From the NCBI GenBank assembly GCA_000697055.1, contig JNDT01002236.1, forward strand, positions 62,001 through 126,000: a stretch of 64,000 nt of DNA, given 5' to 3'. The position numbers and the translations under genes are program-made. This document shows positions 57,626-64,000 of the stretch, piece by piece. How positions within the stretch are numbered: position 1 is the stretch's first letter; every line of letters begins with the position of its first letter. The notes beneath the pieces are model-generated. The model was given only the letters and a program-made list of their open reading frames with translations. It had not been told where the DNA came from and made no database searches. The stretch comes from Saksenaea vasiformis B4078. Taxonomy: Eukaryota > Mucoromycota > Mucoromycetes > Mucorales > Saksenaeaceae.

Positions 57626-59278
57626 TAAGAGCTAATTTTCTTAACAAATCGATAGACTTACCTTCTTACTTTATAGCAAACCTGATTTTGTATCGTGTCT
57701 TGATCCGTTTTAGGAGATCGACCGACAACGGCGTGCCGTTGCTCACATGAGACCCAGAGTAATAGCAAAATCTCCTTTTTGCACAATTGTTCACTTTGTA
57801 CAACAGCCAAAATTAATTCAGATATTTTCTGGAACTCTGTGGTCAAGCCTGAGCAGTCTTATTATCATCTTTTAAACTTTTCGTCTGCGGTTTCTCCTAA
57901 CAGCTGCTACGTACAAAGACCTGCGTACCAAATCTCCTAAAGCCTTAGCAAACCCGAACCGCACATCCGCCGGAACTACCTTGATATTACATCCTCCAAG
58001 GACTACTAGTTTCTGCTGTCTAAGCCAAGGAGTTGGTATGGCCGGCAACGCTAGTCTTTTTCGGTATGGCCCTTAAAACAACGGAACGCATAGCCATTCG
58101 ATAGATCTGCCCTTCTTTTTTTATTTATTCTCATCATCTCGTCTTTAATACTGCTCAGCTGTAGTAAGAAAACGAAGCTGAATCATTATATATGAGTAGA
58201 TCTGTACAGTTGCGAAATGTCGTCGTTGAGTTTCCCTATTCTTCTCGAAGAATAATTCCTTGCGGCATTCATCTGCTCTGCTGCCACTATAGAAACGTAA
58301 ACGCGCTGATTCATTGACGCTTCAGAAACGCACCTTTTTTTCAACGTCTTCGAGCGGCTGCTTCTTTAGTAAACATTTGCTTTATGCACATGGCTTGCAC
58401 TTGTCCAGTCAGTCCTTCGCGGAGCTGTTCATAGGCTTTTGTTGTGACAACTCTTTATTCTGCCGTCACTGTTATCTTTTGGGCAGTGTTCACATAGCCG
58501 CCTTACTTTTGCTGTATTGCTCTGTCTACAAGTCTGCTATCGTTGAAAACTGCAAGCTATCTCTCGCCACCGACGGCTTTGTACCGTCAAAATATATATG
58601 TACAAACATTTATCCTATTTGATATCGCTTACTCAAGCCAACCTATGCATCTCTCAATGCCACTCGTCATTAGGTCATAAGCTTCATGGGAGCATGACTG
58701 GCATGAAAGAGCATCCTCAGTTTCCATTCCCAGTTCACCTATCATTTTCAAGTAGCGCGCATGGCTGCGCAAAAGCAGTAAAGTCAAAAAACAAGGGAAA
58801 CAAACGTTTTTGCCATTTCCGATCAATAGGGGTCGTTTTCTCTTTTTTCTTTTGATGGGCGAGGGAAAGCCTCTCTTTGGGTTGCACACAGTTCTATCGA
58901 TCAAAACGTTGCGGTCAATTTGTTGTTCCGTTATGGCCTGATTTACTGAATAATGTTTAGCTGTCATCATCATCTTCTTTTTCTTCTTCTTTCCTTTGTG
59001 GTCTGATGTTAGGGAGCAACATTTGTATACATAATGTGATACAGGTTCATTTGTCCTGCAAAAAAAAAAAGGTTCACAGTATGCAAGGACAATACAGCAG
59101 AGGTTTCAGCCGCACATTCAAACAGAAAAGGAAAGCCCGAATGATGGTGCGCTGGTAACTTGTGTGACAGCAAAATCTGCCAATGATGAATCGAGATTCC
59201 AAACTTTAAAATGGCTCGCATGGATTAAAAAAACTGGGCTTGGCGATTCACTTGTTTCTTTTACTCTTTCTCCTTCCC
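57626..59278. other. No gene confidently identified
   Basis: Several 60-115-codon open frames exist on both strands (for example 58314-58622 + and 58629-58973 -) with no motif and mutual overlap. Nothing else was recognised. Confidence 0.4.
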
Positions 59279-60081
59279 ATGTCTGCAATTCACTATAACG
59301 ACGCTGCTGCTTCTGGTAACTTCAGATCTATTCTATTTTTAGAAATAATAATCATTTTTCTTCCCTAGCTTATCGACTGGAACAGTTCAAGACACAGTAC
59401 GAGCTGGCTCGAAACTTTTATGATGACCATGAATTTTGCCCTGTACAGTCCCCGAGAGAAGTAAGTTTGAGTGATGTTATACAACTGGATAGCTGACTGA
59501 TTGTTTCTCTCCCGAAGTCTATGGAACACTGCGGACGTATTCATCAACGCATTTCACCCAATTCATCTCCATCGAGGGGTTATTTATCGGCACAAACAGG
59601 ACAACGAACGTTGTCTAGCGGCTATACACCGTTACAAGAGCGAAATCATCGAATCATCCCTATCATCGACCCAACCAACGGAACAACAGTCGTACCATCT
59701 GGTTATGCTGCGACTGTTCCATCCCATTTTCCGGCATCACAACGCTATGTACATGAAAGAAATAATCGGGTAGCTCCCATCCATCGAACAACCCCCCTGC
59801 TCTCCTCGTCTTCCTCCTCTTCTTCCTCGTCGTCGGAATGCCTTTCACCGCCTCCACATATCTACCAACCCGTCTCAGGTTATTTCCCTGTCTTAACAGA
59901 ACAACAACCACGATCAAACTCCCCGCCATCCTCTGCATCCATGTACACAACACCCAGAGAAAGAAGTCGAGGTATTCCCATTATCAACCCCAATAATGGC
60001 ACCGCTATCCTGCCCCCAACTCGTCCGGTACAGCGGTCTATGGCAATCAATAATACACCTGTAGATGTACTGGTTCGCTAA
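59279..60081 (+). CDS. Disordered protein with repeated eIF4G-box-like motif
   Basis: Three exons: 59279-59315, 59369-59460 and 59518-60081 (introns of 53 and 57 nt), giving 230 residues. The N-terminal segment YRLEQFKTQYELARNFYDDH plus EFCPV looks like a conserved short helix. The rest is Ser/Pro/Arg-rich and disordered. The motif I-P-I-I-(D/N)-P-x-N-G-T-x-(V/I) occurs twice (RIIPIIDPTNGTTVVPSGY and RGIPIINPNNGTAILPP). It resembles the short I-x-N-P-x-x-G box found in fungal eIF4G and related translation factors, but that link is inference. A Ser tract (59801-59835) separates the two copies. The role is unknown, possibly RNA or translation related. Confidence 0.65.
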
Positions 60082-62980
60082 AATCCCACACCATCCCTCC
60101 CCAAAAAACATGAAACATAATTATTCATTTGTTATTTACTCTATAACCATATTCTGTCTTTTTGTCTCTTTTTTATTTCCTTTTTCCCCTGTCTCAATCT
60201 CCGACTTACTAAAAAAATTGCTACTGTGGCACCAGCCAATCCCTATTGTTCTCTCACCTGCTCTGTTTTTGAGTAAAATGTGCCATTCTACCGCCCTATC
60301 TAGTACACATGCAATACGAACTTGAGAAAATCCGAAAAGGAAGTGAAAAATAGTCTACATAAATTACTCACTTGAAAACTAACCATAGCAACGTCGCTAT
60401 TGACTAATACCTTACGTGCTGCGAGTCCTTAACACGCACGGTAATGTATGTACGAACGCAGGGTTTCATACGCTTAGACTGCATAGCTTATCAAAAACGT
60501 TCGGTGATCATGTATGCCACATACCAAGAGAAAAAAAAATACGTCCTTACTGAGGGAGTGCTATCACATATGCACGTACTTTAGATGCATGTTTGTATTT
60601 TTTTTTTACATCAATCTCTCAGGTGTCCATCAAGGGAACGTATGGATAGTAAAAACAACGCTGCTTCCCGAAAAAATGGAAAATGGGTATCGTGCTTTCC
60701 AAATGCAGATGTCGCCTTTTCAAAAATGGTTGTCGCGTACATCTTATCGTTACCCAACCCTCGCGCTTCCTTACCTCTTTACTACTTATAACAATAGAGA
60801 GAAATGCGTAAAAAGTAGTAAGGATGCTGAAGGATATGGAAAAAACCGATAACGGACAAAATTACATCCGAGAGACGGCAACATCCCATACCCAAGGCGT
60901 TCCAGGAAAAGAAAAAAAAAGAAAAAGGAAAAGGGAGTGTCGTTGACTAGGAGCTATGCAGATGACCCGACCTACATATGGGTGTTACATGCAGCTCCAA
61001 ATCGTGATTTTCGAGGTTCTAGGGAATTAGGCGGGTATAAGGTTTTTCAAACCCGTCAATAGCAAAAGAGCCAAAGGATTAAAAGAAAAACGAGTGTTTC
61101 CAAAGAAAAAGCAAGATTTCCCTTTGTGCAGATGTCCCAGTTCAGCTCCACATGGACGCATTCCTAGTCAAACGGCATATGTTCCTCCAGATCCAGCCAG
61201 TCATATTAATACATAGCAATTGCTATTTGACTATACAGCAAACCGCTCGAAACAGGATATGTTTTGAATAGACGTGACAATGGCCGGGGCTATGCCAAAA
61301 AGGTGGATGTGAATGCCTGAATAAAGAGCCCTTATCTTGATTGTCTGACTTTGTCAGTTGCAATCAATATTCCCCCCCCCCTTTTTGCTCTATTACCATC
61401 CTTGGATGATGACGATTTCTCGGTTCACGTTGCAAAAATATGATCCAATTGGGAGATTATAGATGAAAGACACCAATAGAAATTAATCGAAATTGTCTAG
61501 AAAGAAACCTCTTGCTCTCTGGTTCTATTCACATTGTGTGTTTTTTTTTTGTATGAGCTATATAAGCGTAGAACATCTGGATCGTTTGCATACGTCATAA
61601 TGACTTGATCTCTGCTTAAAAGCTCGCTGGAAGCGCGGTCGTATCGTAGCAGCAGCATAAGAAACTGTAGAATTTCCTGCCATCAGTTGCCGTATCTCGT
61701 TTGTTCTTAAAGGTGTAGATTGGCGTTGGTGCCAAAACGGCACCAGCACGAGCTGGTTAGTCAGCACAGAAACCTTTGTCAAATCAGATTCGTCAGAGAT
61801 GCGGAATTCGATACGGCATGAAGTAGTTTTTTGGAAAAAGCATGCGTTGGCTTAGCGGCGCTACCGTTCTTTCTAAAGGCGAACTGCCGCTTGGCTCCTA
61901 AATAGCGTCTCTCCTTCCCATTCACTTATTATAGTCGTCATTGCTCAATTGGCTACTGATTCCGGTTCAAATTCTCACTCTCCAAATTGACTGCATAGCA
62001 AAGTCATCGCTTAAATGTTCTCTTGGTGTATTTAGTCGTGCATTAGGCTTTGAGTTTTGCAAGTCTTGAATGTCATGTTGACACAACTAATGAGTGCGTA
62101 ATGTCGACGCGTCTGCCCATTGTGCAACATTCTGCTGCGATCGATGAATAAGACACGCACGCAAAACTACAGTGTTTGGCACGCGAAAGCGAATAGGAAC
62201 GAGCAACTACGATTGGTTTTTTTTTTGACTAGCCTATAGCAAATTGGAAGCGCTACGCAGCTTTACACCACAAACAATGACCTCCCAGTACGCTGCATTT
62301 TTAAGTGTGAACATTACGTTGAAATAGGAACAGATAGTGGTAATGACCTATTTTATTTTGGGTAAGTACAGGAGGATCGCCAAACCAAAGCATAGCAGAC
62401 GCTCATAAAACTTGCCGGTCTCTTATGTGCTAACTTTAAGGCGGTTCCATGTTCCTGGGGAAAATCTGTGTTTCACTTCTCAACCACATGCTATGCGTAG
62501 TCTAACTTGTTTCTGTCCACCTTTCCTTCTGAACTGTAATAGACGTCGAGGTAGTTAGTAACATGCCATTGAAAATTACATATCAAACCAAAAACAATCG
62601 CTTCTGCACCCAGTTTGGACGGCAGGTATTTAGGTTATGGAAGATGGAGAAAAAGGTTAGGTCTTGCATCAGCCATCGTGACCATATAAATAAATGGAAA
62701 TTAGATAAACGCGATCATTTGTTAACCTATCCGAGTAAAATGAGACGCTGTCCAAGAACAACGCCACGGGATCAAGCATAACAAAACCACTATTACCTAT
62801 ATAGCAAAAGAATAGGAATTACAATTGATGAATAACTGCTCGAGATACGACAAAGGCTGTATTGTTTGCGGGCTAAAGCAGTCATATCGGATAAAATACC
62901 TAAGGAAGAAAGGGAAGGCGCTATTTCTGTATAGTATACAAGTGAACCTGCCTGCAATGAGCGCTTATCTTTTACCAAAC
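60082..62980. other. No gene seen
   Basis: Long intergenic stretch with A/T-rich runs, a C10 tract near 61372 and a T10 tract near 61540. A sequence at 61940-61985 has weak tRNA-like A- and B-box motifs but cannot fold as a full tRNA. The open frames at 60514-60852 and 62563-62781 show no family features. Confidence 0.45.
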
Positions 62981-62984
62981 GTAT

Positions 62985-63480
62985 TCGTACGCTGTTCCTA
63001 ATAAATTTTGTGTCTATAGAGAGCCCTGTCTATGCTAATCAATAACCGGACATACGATCATTAGTGCATGAGATAGCCGAAAAAGTCATACTTCCACTTG
63101 TATCAACTTGGTCACTCAGTAGACACGAGGTTTATATAGCGTAGCGCAAAGACACATTCATGGCCAGGAAACAGAATATTACATGGATGTCATTTTGCTT
63201 ATTCCCGGCGGCGGAAGTCGATCTTGCGCCACGCCTGCTGGGGGCAACATAGAAAGGAACCTGGGCCCCGAACACCATCACAACTGAGACAGTTCGGGGC
63301 ACAGGTCATGCAGGCTAGACGACAGACAAAACAGACATGGCTGACCCTGGATCTGTATTTCATCAGAAGTATACACCGGGGATGTTAACCAAAAACAGTC
63401 TCCAAGAAAAGAAAAATCCTCATGTGTTTACTCGAATGCCCATCACGCCTCGTTAACTAAAATAAATGCCACAATCGGAC
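62985..63480 (-). repeat. Inverted copy E of dispersed spliced repeat
   Basis: Read on the minus strand it has the same block order as copies A-C. A T-rich leader near 63420 is followed by GGTTAACATCCCCGGTG, GGGTCAGCCATG, CTAGCCTGCATGACC, CCCCGAACTGTCTCAG, then a donor-like GAATAAGCAAAATGACATCC. Next is a block ending CCATGAATGTGTC, and a terminal exon near 63030 (GATTAG|CATAGACAGGG...GACACAAAATTTATTAGG) matching the terminal exon of copy C (TCATGGACGCAAAATTTATA). The donor is AATAAGCA, so splicing is probably lost. No tandem array is seen upstream. Confidence 0.55.
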
Positions 63481-63484
63481 GTTG

Positions 63485-64000
63485 GAATAGTGAATCAGAA
63501 TGGGCAATCAACAAAACGCTACTATGACGCGCTTTCAGTTGATGCATAAAGATCTACTTCCTCACGTGAGATTCAAGAGTACAGCGCGTAAAAAGAACCA
63601 TTTCTCAAAGTAAAGTTTATTTTGGAGCTAACGCCGAATAGTTTAGAAGCGGTGCCAAGTAATACGAATATGCAGTAGTCCACTTGTCGGGAGCAGTTGG
63701 TAGTCTCGGTATCTACTGTAAACTAAGCGTTTTATTCTTGAAAAGGATGAAAAGTTTCCTTTACAAAAGGATGTCGTCCATGCAAATGGGAGTGTGAGAC
63801 AACGATTATGGTTTATTTTATTGTCCAAAAGCGGCATTGGTTCCGTAGGGACAAATAAGTTCACAAACAAGAATTATTACAAGCACAACGTCATGCACAA
63901 GAAGCTCAGTTCCATTATAAACATGTAGACAAGGGATGCCAAAATACCAATGTCAGATATGTTTTAACAGAGGTGTAGCCGACTTAGATACGGTAGACTT
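63485..64000. other. No gene seen
   Basis: The end of the window. A minus-strand frame (63643-63870) lacks any recognisable feature. Confidence 0.45.

Noticed and set aside
61930..61990. tRNA-like A- and B-box sequences (GCTCAATTGG ... GGTTCAAATTC)
   Set aside because: The boxes are only about 12 nt apart and no acceptor or anticodon stem can be formed; probably chance or a deletion remnant.
63100..63165. Plus-strand terminal exon of the spliced repeat (GGTTTATATAGCGTAGCGCAA)
   Set aside because: The minus-strand reading gives a longer colinear alignment covering the whole of copy E, so the plus-strand match is probably chance.

Overview
This window is nuclear DNA of a filamentous fungus. 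The genes carry many short introns (mostly 41-90 nt, GT...AG with a few GC...AG), CT/T-rich leaders and AATAAA-like 3' signals. The gene set includes eisosome Pil1-type BAR protein, calcineurin B, PPIL4, DHBP synthase, TIP41, ATE1, BRD8-like protein, MERIT40-like protein, a GPI-type GH16 glucanase and Sel1-repeat proteins. The Sel1/MACPF-like loci, the MERIT40 homologue and the compact introns suggest an early-diverging lineage such as Mucoromycota; this is inference, not shown by the sequence.

Layout. 0-4.4 kb: two decayed copies of a dispersed spliced repeat. 4.4-7.6 kb: a Pil1-type protein (-) and calcineurin B (+), divergently transcribed. 8.2-9.3 kb: a repeat copy with a 38-bp tandem array. 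10.3-14.8 kb: PPIL4, a four-helix membrane protein and RIB3. 14.9-20.7 kb: a GH31 glycosidase (10 exons), a SANT/Myb-like protein, a small acidic protein and TIP41. 21.2-24.2 kb: a truncated Tc1-type transposon and the largest repeat copy, which itself holds an LTR-like insertion. 24.4-26.6 kb: ATE1 and a small secreted protein. 28.7-36.5 kb: a BRD8-like bromodomain protein, a 12-exon membrane-anchored amidohydrolase and an F-box/LRR gene. 37.6-40.2 kb: a MERIT40/BABAM1-like gene and a Ser-rich protein. 41.8-45.9 kb: two Sel1-repeat loci with duplicated promoters, the second carrying a MACPF-like N-terminal part and several disabling changes. 46.4-49.4 kb: a GH16 gene and a TIS11-type CCCH gene. 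51.6-55.3 kb: a cysteine-rich type I membrane protein and a second F-box/LRR gene. 56.2-57.6 kb: a secreted/membrane protein gene with an adjacent decayed duplicate. 59.3-60.1 kb: a disordered protein with a repeated eIF4G-box-like motif. 63 kb: an inverted fifth copy of the spliced repeat.

Most genes are independent housekeeping or regulatory functions, not a cluster. Calcineurin B, TIP41 (TOR/PP2A) and Pil1 (eisosome/TORC2) all belong to membrane and nutrient signalling, but nothing shows co-regulation. The least conventional material is the dispersed, spliced, apparently non-coding repeat family and the decaying Sel1/MACPF-like pair. No rRNA, convincing tRNA, CRISPR or prokaryotic feature was seen. 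Exon models were built by eye from splice-site consensus and reading-frame continuity.
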